This document shows, in pieces, positions 40,050 through 59,080 of a stretch of DNA of 64,000 nt (the stretch's first letter is position 1; every line of letters begins with the position of its first letter). Source of the DNA: Urechis unicinctus (taxonomy: Eukaryota; Annelida; Polychaeta; Xenopneusta; Urechidae); contig CM067356.1 in NCBI GenBank assembly GCA_034190875.2, forward strand, positions 32,953,192 through 33,017,191, given 5' to 3'. The position numbers and the translations under genes are program-made. The notes beneath the pieces are model-generated. The model ran no database searches. It was not told the DNA's origin and saw only the letters and a list, made by a program, of their open reading frames with translations.

Positions 40050-41935
40050 GCAAATATTAAACCTCGTTTCTTGCTCTTATAGTGTAGATACATGATAATC
40101 ACAATAGCCAATCTCTAATAGCATTCGTTATTGGTACTCAATAATAATGAGCTATCACAGTGTGCAATGAAACCCATGGACATTCACCAGATTTCTAAAT
40201 TAGGTATTCGTCTCTACTCATCAGAAGGAAAATTTTCATGAACTATTGATATTTGACACCAACATAAAAGGCTATCATCCTAAAATCTACTCATCCATCA
40301 GACATTCAAGCGGAAGTGATATTCCTTGTATGCATCATGTACAATTGTATAGCTTAAGTAATAAGTACGGATAGAGGTACAGTTTCATGTAGGATTAGCA
40401 CCAACTGCAAATTGAGTATATATTAGCAGTTGTCGATTTCATAACATATAGCAAAGTTATACCGTATAGCAGGGTGCCATTGACAGTTTTGAGTGATTTA
40501 AACCTTGTTTGTGTTTATCGTCTCATTTGCTGTGATGAAGGCTTATTCTAATTCATTATTGATAATGCTTACAATCTTGATTCAATTGGGCCTTCTCCGT
40601 TGACAACCAAACCGGTCGGGCTTTCCAATACCATTGCTTATGAATCAAAGTAAAATGCAACTATTGTGGTATGTAAGCAATGGTTGTTGGATTCTAGTTT
40701 TAGTCATAGATTTCATGTTTTCATAGCGAATTATGCGTTTGCATTGTCAAGGGTGTACAGTGGGTCTATTATATTGTGTTCACAGAGAACTGTGCCAATA
40801 GTCTTACATATAGTAGTTTATTTTTAAAATGAATAAATGTTTTTCTTATATTAGATAAAGACCAAGATGTTCTAGACTGTGGCATGATTGTACCTTCCAG
40901 CTCTTTTGGTCTCCCTGACATAACACACCACTGATCCACCTCCTGCCATAATGTTTTGTCCCCACACTCGACCCGACTTCTGTCACAGCTTTGACTTTTC
41001 ATTGCCTTCATCATTGTTGTCTTGCCTATTGTTGGTGTTCGTTATTGCTCACTGACGTTCAAAAGCAGTTATCCGTACACTAAGTCTGCATATAGCGCTT
41101 TTTCCAGTGTGCCTCCGTTTCTATGAGATATTTTATCCCTTTACCTCCTTTCTAACCTTTTTATCCAAAGTTGGTTTTTTTTTTCATCGCCAACTAATAT
41201 TCAAGTTCAACAAACTCAGTATTTTACGCATTTCGGATACATAGACAAGTGCAATATTCAATAATAAATACTTCCAAAGTATATATATATATGTCAATAG
41301 TCCGATATGTTCATTGGTAGAGGTTGTTACAGAACAAGAGGCATCTATGTGTACAATTTTCTGTCTGGTGAATCCAATTATGCAAAGTGCTCTTCCAGGA
41401 CGATAATTGATACTTTGTTGGCTGCTGTAAGCTGAATCATTATAAGCACCCCTAATTCCCTAATTCTTTAATACAAAGGCAAAACAAAGAAAACTGTGTG
41501 CACCTAAGGCGAAATGCTCCTTTCATTCTATATACCTGTTTGTATTTTGTCGGTTGATATAACGTAATAATCTATACTAACATTGGCTAATTTTAATCGG
41601 CATTTGATAACTTCTATAGAAATTATTGCTTAAGTGAAGGTGATAGTAATAAAATGGTAAAATACTCCACTCGAGATTTGAAACGAGTCTTCCTGGGATG
41701 TAGACGGATAATTATGGAAACGTGTACAGATTCAATAATACCCAAATATCTTACAGGCTATGTAAACTGTGCAATGATACGTTACCAAACACTGAATAGG
41801 ACACGTATTACAACAGTAAACCAACCTTTCAAATAACCATCCAGAACAAAAAATGCAATAAAGGTATCAATTACTAGAAAGCATGTTAATTGCAACATAC
41901 ATACCTCTAACAACCATGGAATAAGGTTTCAGAAG
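40050..41935. other. Copy B-specific 1.9 kb, no gene
   Basis: This replaces about 240 bp of copy A (12362-12605). It is AT-rich with no domain-bearing frame. A T10 run lies near 41177. The stretch at 41465-41560 resembles 46455-46550 (shared CTGTGTGCA, CTATA-ACCTGTTT and GTCGGTTGATA or GTCAGTTGATA words). I found no terminal repeats to define an element. Confidence 0.45.
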
Positions 41936-43613
41936 CAAAAGACTAACTATATCGTTGCACACTAAATGCAGCATGTCAGCTTCTACATTTTGTGAACCCC
42001 ATTGGTCACGTCCAAATGCCCTACTTTACTGTAGTACTGAATCAAGAATCTTCACCCATCTCTTTCACTGATCAGAAATAACATATGGGCTGCTCTCGAG
42101 AACGCATAGTATTGTGCTGACGGGAAATGAATATTTCAATGCTACATCCCTTATTGCAGACTAGATATTACCATAAATGTGCATGGTGTGGTACATTTCC
42201 AACAGTACTAAAGTAACGTGATTGAAATTCAATCAATAACATTGGGCACTGACAATGCTCTAGATACAAGGACTTCATAAGAAATCGATTCATCGCAGCT
42301 AATGTGTAGTATGATGAACTGGAAGCCATCCATTTAAAAGCGTATGTAGATATAACATTGTAAGCAGCAGAAAAGTGAATTCTACGGTAATTATCCTGAT
42401 AAAATCAGGCTACTTAAAATGCAATAATATGGGTGGTAGGGCATTCACGGACAGGAACGAGATTGAGGTTGACAAACCTTAGTAGATATTCACTGTACAA
42501 TGTACAATGTATTGCTAAAAATAATGCCGATAGCTATATAAAATAAGGAAGTTAATTTGTGTAGTCAAGTGTACATATTTATTCGCATGGCAGACGGCTT
42601 GATAAAGTGTGGATCACAGCCGACCTTGACAATGCCTATCACACTACCCGCCAGACCATTATACTACATCGAGGCTCAAATAAAGCACGTGACAAACCAA
42701 CATAACTTATGTCGTTTAGAAGACTAATAGGCGAACTAAACATTACTTCGACATTGTATAGCTATGATTGTGACAACTTACCAGAGAAAGCTGCCTCAAT
42801 TTCATGGACTACTTCAATAATACTATTCAATGTCGACAGTATTACTGTAGTCTACGGCACCACACACAACTAATAATAACACTGAATCATAGATTATAAT
42901 CATATGCAAATTGATAGACGGCAGTACATACATATGGTTTTCTTGGCTCCGGTTTCGGCATTTATAAGTCATACCCAGAGACAGACAAAGCTGTCTGCAA
43001 CTAAGGCAAATGAGTATTGATTAAAATTAATCCGTCATTATTAGTATCTCTCGATTAATGCCAGTTTCTATTAATCCATAGCATACATCAACAATTGTTC
43101 GTTGGCTTTAAGATTCCCATACTGGGTATATAAATAGTACAACGTTCACCATTTTTTCGAATAATTTGGTAGTTTTTCAACGATTAACAAATAGTGGCTT
43201 TACCTCTTGTGAAAAAAACACCAAAATCGGTGTTGGGTGCCATCATTGACTGATTGGGTTACTGTTACTATAACACATTGTTCCAAAACGTCGCGACCCT
43301 TCAGCTGAGCAGAATGTGAGAAATTTACAATACTATTCAACCAGGGTGGATGCATTACATAGATTTTCCACGAGATATTCAGTGTGGATCACGTCGTTTA
43401 TCTTTAATGTTGACTATAGATATTCGAACGAGTGATATGGCAAGTGCAATTAACGGAAAACAAAAATGTCATTCTGAAAAAATAATTGCACTAAGCATAC
43501 CGTCAAATATGGTTGATAACATTCACGCTTTCAACACAAGACCAGGGCTGATCAGCAAATTAGCCCGGAAATTATAAACTACGATGCATGTTAAGTAAGA
43601 TGGCATACAGTGC

Positions 43614-43921
43614 CGGAACGCCGTCATTTCAGCTGCCCTGCTAGAGACACAATCAATTACTGCTGCCTTCGCCCTCCTGCGCATACACATTTACACACAC
43701 AACAACTCTACCTGGAAGCGATGACTCATCTCAGGATGTTTCAGTTTCGTTGCATATCCTATTATCTTCATACACATAAGAGTGTGTTGACAACCGTTTT
43801 GGCGGTATCAAACGTGCACGCTGTTTACGAACGCCACCACAACGGCCGCTTCTCGAGCAAGTCACGCACCCTGAACGCTCCATATGATGAGGCGTCTTTC
43901 CCGAAGTTTAAAGCTCCCTAA
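43614..43921 (+). CDS. Weakly supported open frame, copy B
   Basis: Partner of 14235-14552. A 22-base deletion shifts the C-terminus to EASFPKFKAP then stop. The same caution applies as for copy A; it is listed only because the frame is open in both copies. Confidence 0.15.
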
Positions 43922-44309
43922 CTCCTTTAAACTGATGGAGAACGATTCCATGAGTTATCTATCTCAAAACACAAGTCTATTTCTTAAGTAAATGACAAGA
44001 GCATTCAAATTTAGAAGTAATATGGTCTTTGAGAAGGGACTATACGAATCTGGATAGTTCATGGACTCGAACCACGGTCTTGCCATGGACATAACTATAT
44101 GGTTGGTGCTGATGTCAAGGAAATTGCTGACTGGATGCAATCGTGCGACAGCGTTGATTTTCATGAACTACCTTTCTAACATTAACCCAGCCATGGAAAA
44201 ACACTATTGGCTGCACAGTAAAACGGATATAAAATTTTTGTAAGACATGAAAGGAAATGCAATAGACCAACTGCCGGAAGTCCAGGAGAAGCGTTATATT
44301 TAACAACCG

Positions 44310-44775
44310 AAAGGCGAGAATACCAAGGTCTGTGATATGGAGGGACGAAGAGGAATTGAGCCCCGGCGAGGGCCAGCCTCCGGTACTGACACCTAGGTTT
44401 TATGGACACCCCAACTCCTTATACATCTATCAAGACACCTATGACTACTACGATACAAATCTTACAATAGCGTGGTGGAGGGCTAGAAGAGTGAAGCATA
44501 ATATTTGGAAAGATTTGTGAGTTATGTCATATTTTCCTGATGTGTGTTAAACATTAAAATTAAAAAAATGGGATTTTACATTTAAACTATGCAACCCTAT
44601 AACATGACACGCCGCAACACGAGACGATCATATCTGCTTGTTTAAAGCTACCTAAATGTTTGCTTTCAGGGACCGTTTTCTGTGTCGTATTTTGAGGCGA
44701 CTTTGGAGGTGGTTTGCAGGTTTGTCAGTATGGAGACACATTGCCTATTACTGGCACGCCTGGGATTACCTCTAG
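44310..44775 (+). pseudogene. Unrecognised spliced gene, last two exons, copy B
   Basis: An incomplete exon (44310-44516) reads IWRDEEELSPGEGQPPVLTP, then YIYQDTYDYYDTN and AWWRARRVKHNIWKDL. It ends at the same GTGAGT donor as copy A and joins 44670-44775 (DRFLCRILRRLWRRF in A, with one Arg to Trp change in B) after TTTGCTTTCAG. Here the C-terminal frame is uninterrupted, unlike A. However, a deletion of about 1.9 kb removes the upstream exons: the junction reads TTATATTTAACAACCG, joining sequence equivalent to 14913 and 16835 of A. So neither copy is complete. Confidence 0.5.
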
Positions 44776-44934
44776 CGATCGGTTTATTGCCGATGTTCTT
44801 GGATGCACATTTCACGAAAAGAGTGTCCTAAACCAAGTATAGGCTTGCGGCTCGGTAGACTATAATAAGATGATGGATCGGATAAATGTGACCAGCACAC
44901 CGCATGGTGATAACACACTGATATAGGTCGTTTC

Positions 44935-45230
44935 TTGAATGATAACAGAACACTGCCTAGTGTCTACACGCGATATAAATCGTCCATTGAATGATTACAG
45001 AAGACTGTAAAGCGTCTACATGCCGATATTAAGCGGTCATTGAATGATCATTGAACACTGCGTAGTGTCTACAGGCCGATATTAAGCATCCATTTAATGA
45101 TTACAGAACACTGCCTAGTGTCTACACGCCGATAGTAAGTGTCCATTGAATAGTAACCGAACACTGAATGGTGACTGCATACCGATATTCAATGTCCAAT
45201 GATTACAAAACTGACTTGTATATACACGCT
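44935..45230. repeat. 53-bp minisatellite, short array in copy B
   Basis: About five monomers with the GAACACTGC and CGCCGATAT words sit at the position matching the long array of copy A. They resemble the diverged edge monomers of A rather than its uniform central dimers. Confidence 0.85.
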
Positions 45231-45718
45231 ATATAATGATGTTCATTTATTTTGGATCATAATTGAAATTGTACATTCGCGATTCATCGGCCAATCTGTG
45301 ATGCATCTGAAGCTGATCCATAACAGCTGATGCTCTTTGCTGCTCGAATCTTTATACCATAACATTTTCAATGCTGGTTCTTTTGTATGCAGAAGTAATA
45401 AAATAAGTATTTAAGAGATTTTGATTGTCTACTTGTTACACCTATAACATAAACGTCACGAACAAGTTCTTTATTCCAACTATCTGCATATTGACACAAA
45501 ACAGGTAAATTATAAGTATCAATTTATTGTGTCTTAGATGTACAATATCAACATAGAACTATATACACTATATAACCATCCCCCTGGATATTGGTTGTTG
45601 TCGTCTTGTTCTCAATCAATGAAACAATGACGGACTGTTGTTACATTTCTTTTCGGTGTTCTAGCTAAACGTTTCCTGATTTATTACGACGTCGCATCAC
45701 TAATTGACTGGATACTTC

Positions 45719-48700
45719 ATTCTTGTGAGAACATAAATGAAACTACGAATCGCATTCGTTTTCACAAAGATAATTTAGATGGTTGTTGGGATCAATATTA
45801 TCACTTCATTCCACTCACACAATTAATTATTATCATCTATGCCGAGAATGGGATAGTGAAATTGCTGGAATGTTTACCAATGTGATTATACACGAGAACG
45901 AATGCATCTGGTCATAGTTATGTCACACGGGTTCTCAACTGTAGCAGATTAAGAAATAAACAATCTAAGCACAACTTCTTTGATTAGAGTACAATTGTAT
46001 GACAAGCAAAAGTCAGAAATCGAAATTGGAAAGCCATCTTGCTCGATCAGCTATCTTGCACAGCTCAGTGTATTATTGCATGTAGCATCAAGATAAAATG
46101 TTGAACAATCTTAGCTATACGGGTCCCGCTGCCGGTTTTAAAGAATTTGTGTCATTAATAAATGGCAACCGAATGAAATAAGGACGATAATGAACAGATT
46201 AAATGAGGCAATCAGCCTCAAATAATTAATGGCTCCCCTGATACATTGAAAACGTTTTACTAACATTAAAGGGGTCGTTTAGAAGGCGAAAGGACTAATT
46301 GAACATATATTATACGTTCTAAATTTATGCATGTGACATTGACGGAAACACTTGCCTCTCCTTTCGGTTTTTTCTTGAACAAATAACGGATTACAGTACA
46401 CACAGCACATAAGCTTGATTCAGGTCCATTGATGATCAATTCATCGATTTCATTTACAAACAACAACAAAATTAAGAAAGCTGTGTGCAACTCTAGCGAA
46501 TCTGTCTTTATTGATTCACCTGTTTATACTGTCAGTTGATAGAAATCTACATAAAAAAATGTTGATTGTTTTGCACTCCCTTAATCGACATATTAACACT
46601 GTCGCAGACACTATATTTTGCATAATTGCAATAGTGATGATCCTTGAAGTGTTTAACATTCTGCTTGAAATCTGAAGGTCATTAAATGGTAAATGACTGG
46701 CTCAAGAAATTGCAGCTCATATACTATATCAAACAAATGTGTGGCAACAAAGTGCATGAAAAGCAACGACATCTTTACAGCTTAAATTGGAACACTTAAC
46801 TTACGCATCTGCTATTGATTATTACGGTAAGCTATGGGTCTCGACTAGATGATACTATGGATGAAGGGAGGGCAATCCTCTTAGCATATGTCTGCTGACC
46901 ACGCTGTATTTTACACTAGAGTGGTATCCGCAAATGATTTCAAGCATCATGTGTTTTGATGAAAGTGGCGTACTTTAGTTTCCTTATAAAAAAAACGCTG
47001 TAATGCAGCCTTTTCATAGTCGACTCGTTAAACCTACCAAACGTCGACGCACAGAGAGTCTAACGAAATGCAAAAATAGCCTGAACATCGAATATCGTCG
47101 AGCGCCAATCAAAATAATAAAAACCAGTATAAAAATATATTAACATCACGTAGTGTACTGTGTCTCGATAAAAGTGACCGTGGATCAGACACATATAACA
47201 TTCTCGTGAATTCAATTAAGCAAGGTCCTCTTCAATTAATATAATTGGTAGGCTGCTTAACACAGAAGGCGCATTGTACCGGCGTTAGACTGTTTGCGTG
47301 AGGTGCATTCCAGTAGCGGTAACAGTGTAAATTGAGCAGGTGAATATGGATACAGCAGGTACAACTTGATATTCAATTAAAGAGCTGATACCTACGCTAT
47401 GAGGGTCACTCCCGACAAAATATGAGAACGCCTCACTTGGGTGCTGCACGCTCTTGCCATTAATACTATCTTGAAGCCACACGGAAATTGTGAAGCGCGA
47501 ACACCTTGACAAACGAAATGTCTCTATTCTTTCGACAGTCCCATGTGCCTTTTTCGAACGGCCATATGATGGTTGGCGTGCTCGAAATACTCATCGCGCA
47601 GCGGGTTTAGAGTGAGCCCACTTAGCGCTGGTAAAAGCTCTTTCATTTGTGATGTGATTCAACAGCTATTCGAAGCCAATCTTATTTTGTTCCAGTTATA
47701 TAAAAACAAGTTGTTTGTTTTTAATAATCACAGCAAAATGTGATAATTTATGTATTTGGAATGGTATATTTAGTGTGTTAGGGCTTCCCCTTGTCCATTC
47801 CGCAATTATGCTATCTACATATTATAGACAATATCAATGTGTTTCGGAATGCTTACTGAACATAACATCAGCTGAAACAACAACATATGATTATCTAAGT
47901 AGGATGTCAATGAAGGTGACGGAGTTGAGGCGAGAAAAGGCACCCGAGTGATGGTGTTAAGTAGCTCAGTGTCTTAAGATCTCTCAATAGTGTGTAGAGG
48001 ATATTCTTTGTGTGGAAATCAATAACGATCAATGTTAAATAGCTCCACGAAGTGGTACATCAATGAATCATGGCGGTGTTCACGAATGGATACCAGCAAT
48101 CTCGTCTGATTTTCATTTTTCCCGTCCACGCAGTTTACATCATAGAAGGTAATATACGATTCGAAAGTAGTGAAGTCCTTAATGTCACTATCTTGAACAT
48201 TGTTGAGTGTAATTGCACAAGAACTTTGCACCTTATACCATCTCATCAATCCACCATTCACACTAGCCAGCATACCGACAGTATTAATATGCAGGTAAAG
48301 ACATTATATTATTCCATTGCAGCGAATCTTATGTCACATTGTCAGATGCTTAGCTAAGCTTCAATCAGTAAATATAATTACGCGAATGCAGTATATTCGA
48401 TAACAGGAATAACTTATCATTTAATAACAATGTTATAGACATGGTGGGTTTAAGGCCTTGATTCAGTCAGCAAATGACAGACTTCTAATCATGAGCTAAC
48501 ACCTGACAAAAAGCTTCATTTCTGTGATAGCATGCGCATTAAGGTTCTTCATTGCATGGTAACTACGTGTTGGTGCGTATGCGTGTATATCGTCACACGT
48601 TTGGGAGTCTTGTAGGTACTTGGTGCATGGGAATCCAGCTTAAAGATAGACATGGGTCCGTATACATAATATGAACGATATGTAATGTAAACCATGCACA

Positions 48701-51700
48701 TAGTTGCAACTCTTAATTTGCTGAAACAGATGTCATTGCAAAGAACTTGCCGTAATAACAATGTGTATTGATAATCATGAGTAAGTTCATGCGACCCAGC
48801 TTGTAGATAATTCATTGTCTCCCTCGTTCAGATGCTATTCTGAATATGGCCAATCTTGTAACATGCTACATGTACATCTCTTGATCATTACTTCAGCCCA
48901 TTAACGTATCTAAAAAAACACGAATGCTTTTTTAAGGGAAATTGCCTCAAGACTCTCAGACCCTCGACATCATACCATAACATGCAACCGTAAACTGCTA
49001 GTATAGCCAATGGATGCAGACATCAATCAGGTTGATTGGTATATGGATCTTTACTCTGAAGCATGTAAATGTAAAACCTCAAGACCAATTATATCCGCCG
49101 GAAATTATTTATTACCTGTTCCCGAGCGGGACTTGGTGCCATGGCTAGTCGTCTGTATTATAGAGCTTCCTTGGCGCCGATAATATGTTTGTAGAGACTA
49201 TGCCTGTCTGTGCTGTTTCCTGACGATAACAAGCCCCAGCAAATCACATCTGCGCCTAATTGTCCCGCAGCTGATTCCCGGGCGAAAAACTGGCTGCCCA
49301 AGCCATTCTTCTGAAAAGATATGTCATCGATCAAAAATGATAAACGGGTAAGAAGCGTGAGCTTGTGGAGTGCTAAGTTGAATTAATCGTGCATCGTACA
49401 GAGAAAAGTTTGCAATCTTACATTTTTATTGCCATGTTATCTGCACAATAGAACCCAATACATGATTGATTTACAAGCGACCACATTGGAAATAATTAAG
49501 AACACTGCAATATGTGTGATGCATATGATGTATATGACAACAAACGTTAGGCGTAGCGCATATAGCCATTTTCTTTCTTCCATTTTCTAAATCACGTTTC
49601 GCTGGCAAATGTTATATCTTGGACGAAACTCGAACCCTCTGAATAGAAGGCGGCACGCCATATCCAATTTGCCACGATATTATCGAAATAGAAATAGCCT
49701 TAAGAATAGATTAAATTTGAATTTTAGCATTATTTCCTATAATTATCCGCATTCTGCCCACTAAACACTATAGATAATGGCATTGAAAAAACAATGCATC
49801 AGTGTCAAATTTGATTAAAGAGATCGAAAGGGACAATATTTTTATTCGATTCAATACCATAATTTATGACATCCAAAGGAATAGAGTATTGCTCAAGCTT
49901 ACAATTCCTCGGTGGCTATATTACGTACAATACATCAAAGCACCAGAAGCGTCATCCTTTACACATCACAATTAAATGTAACCATTTGGACGAGAGAAAG
50001 CTTAAATGTAATCCTTAGGGATTGAACCTCACTCTAGCTGACAAAGATTTGGAGATAATGTTGCGCATATTTCATATGAGAATGCTTTCCCTACTTTCTA
50101 ATACCAAAGTAAAAAAAAACCGGGCAAGATACCTTATGATTCGAGGCAAGAAGACTTATCTCTCAGACCATCGGTCGACATGTGAGGAATCATTAATCCC
50201 CAAAGATGACTCAATTTAATTATTTTCATTATTTGCTAGCGATGCGATTTAATGTAGTATTTTATGCCATGAAGTAAAGGATGTAATTTACCCTTAACAA
50301 GGCATGCTCGCATTAGTGAATGGCTTATGTTTTTGATAAGTCAATTTGCTCATGTCTCTATAATGATCACGCGAATTATATATAGCACATTGAATGATTA
50401 GCCATATCAGGAATAGCTTTTTTACGAGGGAGGCAATAAATAAATTATCTGCCAGTTGGGTCGCAAGAACTGAATCACGGTAATTGATATATACTCAATG
50501 GCAACTTCCATCTTTTTGTAAAATCGGTGTTCCAACTATAAGCATTGTTCATATTAATGGTCGCAACAATATAGCACGCTCCAATACACACTCAATCCAA
50601 CCCCTAACCACCCTCCAACATGCACTTGGGTGCAAACGCACCAACACGTACAAACATGAGTTTCTTCAATTCATGGCTTGGAGTGCATGAATGCATTATA
50701 TTCACTAAAGGCTGATCTGTTTGCATGGTGCAATGAAGTGACATCCTGCTCACGCTACCGGCGTCGGGTTTTGATTAGAATTTAGTCATGTGCTGACGGA
50801 ATAAGTACGTTAAACTTAGCTTGCACACAACATTGTTATTATATAATTAGTAATGCCTGTTATCGAATATCATCCTGCATTCGTGTTTCTTTATGTGAAC
50901 TGAATCAAACTCGGCTAAGCATTTGATCTTACCACATAAGAGTCGCTGCAATCTTCAGCTGCATAATCATACTGTCGGTGTGTAAGCTGTAAGGGAATGG
51001 TGGATTTGATGGGATAAGTCTGTCAGTTTTTGTTGCTAGTTAAATTGATTCACACGGTTAGTTTCTAGAACTGCACTGTGGTTTGCTGAATAAGTTGATG
51101 CGTTCAATCGATATTTCTGACATTAGCAAAGATTGGTAATTCATCATTGCTGAAATGGTCGTTGAAATGAAGTTTCAATGCACAGTATGTGAACCCAACT
51201 GCCCACTGATTTAGTGACCTTTTAGTGTTACACTTATTTACACCATTCATGCATTATACTCAAATCAATGTAGTGGAAAAGTCCACAATAGCTATGTTAC
51301 ATGGTGGTGTTGTACCGATCGCCGGAAACTGATATGTCACTAAGGGTTATAAATATGAATATATGAAATATGTCACGTTGAATAAATAACTAACAGACTT
51401 GCCCTGAACTCTTTATCCCTCTACTGCATTGGGCCTTCTGTCTGACCTTAACACAATTATCGCTCTACGGCACCTTTACACAAAGCCATTGGAAGGGTTT
51501 TTTATTGGGATGTATTTGACTGTTAGTACATCTGAATCGTTTAGGCATGGGTCATTAGGAAGAAATTTAAAACCAATCACGTCTACAACGTCCAAACTCG
51601 AACGCAACATTTTGGAGATTCATTTAATTCGAGAAATATATAAAGTAGTGTGTGCGATGCGCTGTAACGTGAAACACGCATTACTATTTCAATGAAGTCG

Positions 51701-52239
51701 CATGATCCTTCTCTGCTTACCTCATTTGATATAATCACCTCTACTATTTCTTAACATAAACCACAATCTGCAACTGCAGACACTAGCTATGCTTCTCTTT
51801 TAATATCTTGCATAACTGTATTCATACCTACCCAACATAATACATGCATGTGTTGCGGACCAGCACTAATTCGTCGAACCATATTTTACACAAACATAGC
51901 AATCTTTAGCTCTACAACATGTCCATGAACAGGGGCTTGATTTTCATTCATAGCATTATGATTATTATCCCAGTGCATAGAATCATGTTTGATAGAAATT
52001 CATAAATACCAAATATAGCAGCACATATAAGAACAACATAAAGTGATGTGACCACGCCGAACCATTCAAGCATAAGGTAATAATTGACAGGTAAATGCCG
52101 ACGTTATTACAAGCTTTAATGTACAATGTTCAGTAAATATCGAAAATCGCAATTGCAAAAGGACCTTCGATTTTATTGATACAATGCACGCTGTGGTCAT
52201 TATATGTCGAATTATACCTCAGTGACGTTCACGCTGTTA
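45719..52239. other. Anonymous AT-rich stretch
   Basis: No frame with a recognisable domain. The stretch at 48070-48297 is open in one frame and ends at a GT dinucleotide (ATGCAG|GTAAAG), but I found no partner exon. A relative of 41465-41560 lies at 46455-46550. Nothing else can be supported. Confidence 0.5.
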
Positions 52240-52244
52240 TTTTC

Positions 52245-52510
52245 TTCTACAGGGTATATCGGTCTTGGTCCGATCGTGGGTTGCTACTGCGACATCAGCC
52301 TTGCAGTCACACAATAAGACCTTTGTCCGACTAGGTCGCAAGACCTAGAAGTAGTTGTCGTTCAATCATCAACGACTTGAAACGATTGTCGAGGACCAAT
52401 TACATGACTGTTCGGACCACTCGTCGTGACCGGATACTATTACTCGTGACTAATTAATAATGATTGTGACTGGTCGCGCAACTGGTCATCCGACTCATTG
52501 AGCGGCTGTT
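52245..52510. repeat. GC-richer patch with several short hairpins
   Basis: The patch is crowded with GAC/GTC words. It contains a perfect 7-bp hairpin with a GCAA loop (CTAGGTC, GCAA, GACCTAG; about 52331-52348) and a 6-bp hairpin (GTCGTT...AACGAC; about 52357-52376). The word ACTGGTCGCGCAA (about 52469) also occurs at about 8378 in copy A. It may be a non-autonomous repeat or a structured transcript; nothing in it is coding. Confidence 0.35.
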
Positions 52511-54329
52511 ATGACAGCTCACACAAGGCAGGGTTATCACTTCTTCTTTTCAAACAGTGCAAAGTAACTTATATTTTGCTGACACATTAATTATTGTTCG
52601 TACTCCTGTTTTATGTGGTTCAGAACGTTTGTGAATGTCCTTCAATATTTCTTATAAATGCCATCCTGTCAACATCTTTATCTCAAGGTTTTAGTGTTTT
52701 TCGTCATTGACATACGAAATAGGCTTATGACATCCCGTGTGTAAGCATTTGGAGCAGACCATGCTTCTAAACATTACAAACCGAACTCCGTTGTGAATGC
52801 AGCTCTGTAATAAAAATGAACAATAAAGGTATTTCTATCGTTTGTTTTGAGTGTTTGGCGCAGGCGTTTGCCAAGCATATATTTATCATATACAAATATC
52901 AGATTACTAGTGTTTAATTCTAACAAGACGATGAACGCGGACTATGCTTCGAACGTAATGTTTTGATTCGAATGGATCATTCATTGAAGTTTTATTGTCT
53001 TTGAAACCAAAGCGATCAGGGCCCGATTCCTTGAAAATTCTCCAGGAAAAAAAAAAAGGTATTAAGATACAAGTTTGCTTAGTTAAATAATAACTTGGGT
53101 AGGATTCTAAAGTTTACTCGGTAGGTGACTTTCGACTAGTTTACGTATCCTTAAGGCTACGATTCCTGGTATTATTCTAACAATATCAACAATCGTCGAA
53201 TTTTAACCATAGTTCATCAATAGTATATTTACATACCTAATATCATGCTCAAGTATGGGTTTAACGAACTAATTAAGTCATGATTCAAAACCCGTTGTAC
53301 GCACCACATTGTTCATCTCAAACTGCCACCCTCTCTTTGTTATGTTTCAACATCACGTATTGCGTGTGGTGCCTGAAGCAAGTTTTTGATGACAGTGAAA
53401 AATAAAGAAATGGAGTGGTACCTGCAGCGAAATGAGCCTGAATAGACATGGAAATGACTAAAACATACTCACCAGCGAGGCTCCATTACATTTTGATCAG
53501 ATCGTTATGTGCCAAACAAACTCGCTATGTGGCTCTTCTAATATAAGACTTGATCATATAAAGAGTATGACGTATATATGAAGTATATCAATCACCGTGT
53601 GCAGATGCATGCAATAGGGTAGATAACACGATATTAGACATGCACAATGGCATAACAAAAGGAAACAGAAAAATCAATTTACATTATTCTGATTTCCACC
53701 GGCTTCATTAACTTTAGAAGCCAGCGAGTGATTGCTACACAATACAATGAGAGACAATATACAGGCAAACAGGAGTCGACGCCGATGTTCCTAGCTGTAT
53801 TATTAACGTGAAACAAAGCAAGTGTCATTGTCTAGCAGCGCAACCCCTTTTATACATTTAGGTTTGAAATACTATTATTGGTGTTCAACTTAGCAACTCT
53901 GAGCAATTACGCATAATAATGTCATATCAGTGATGCTTATTATAATATTAATATTATTGTTAGAATACTGCGGTTGCAAAGGAGCAGTCGTACGAAGCCA
54001 GCGATAATATCATATGTTAAAGGAGTTTATGAGGCCTGCGCTAAAATGGTCTGAAACCGCATGGGGTTTTATTGGTCACAAGCCAGGTTAATTACCTTTC
54101 CCACCCCATGGACTTGAACGGCGCTGGGTATGCATCAATGCATCGCGTTTCGCCGGCTCCATAGCCAGCAAAGCGAATACCATATCTTGTAATTTCAAAC
54201 CGTTGTATTGCTACAGCTAATTTTGGGCACTTTCCCATGAAGTCTAGGATTAACAATGCAGAAGGTATATGCCCTGGCGGGGTGTTGTACATTTCAACAG
54301 ATCACTACCACCTCAGAGATGTATTAATC
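52511..54329. other. Anonymous stretch
   Basis: No gene was seen. An A12 run (about 53045) could be a retroposon tail but has no recognisable body. The stretch 52795-52900 and the stretch 55978-56090 share words (GTAATAAAAATGAACA or GTAGTTAAAATGAACA, GGCGCAGGCGTTTG or GGCGCAGGTGTTTG), a further old repeat pair. Confidence 0.45.
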
Positions 54330-54490
54330 CTTAATCACTCATGACTGGTACACTCCCCGTGGGTCCGGGGTTTGAATAGGTCCATTGTATCCTCCTGCTT
54401 GTCGTAAGAGACGACTTATAGGGGGCAACCTGTTGGCCGTGGGTTGCGACTCGGTTGGCGGTGGGATCTTGGTGATTGAGTAGAAAGGTC
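54330..54490 (+). repeat. SINE-like fragment
   Basis: It contains GTGGGTCCGGGGTTTGAATA and, 15-20 bases on, TGCTTGTCGTAAGAGACGAC. From memory, GGGTCCGGGGTAGAATAGG and TGCTTGTCGTAAGAGGCGAC in this order are typical of a very widespread SINE family of molluscs and other invertebrates. No tRNA head or poly-A end was seen, so this is a fragment at best. Confidence 0.5.

Positions 54491-59080
<4,590 letters not shown>

Noticed and set aside
51429..51695. 88-codon plus-strand frame
   Set aside because: No recognised domain or splice partner; its length is compatible with chance.
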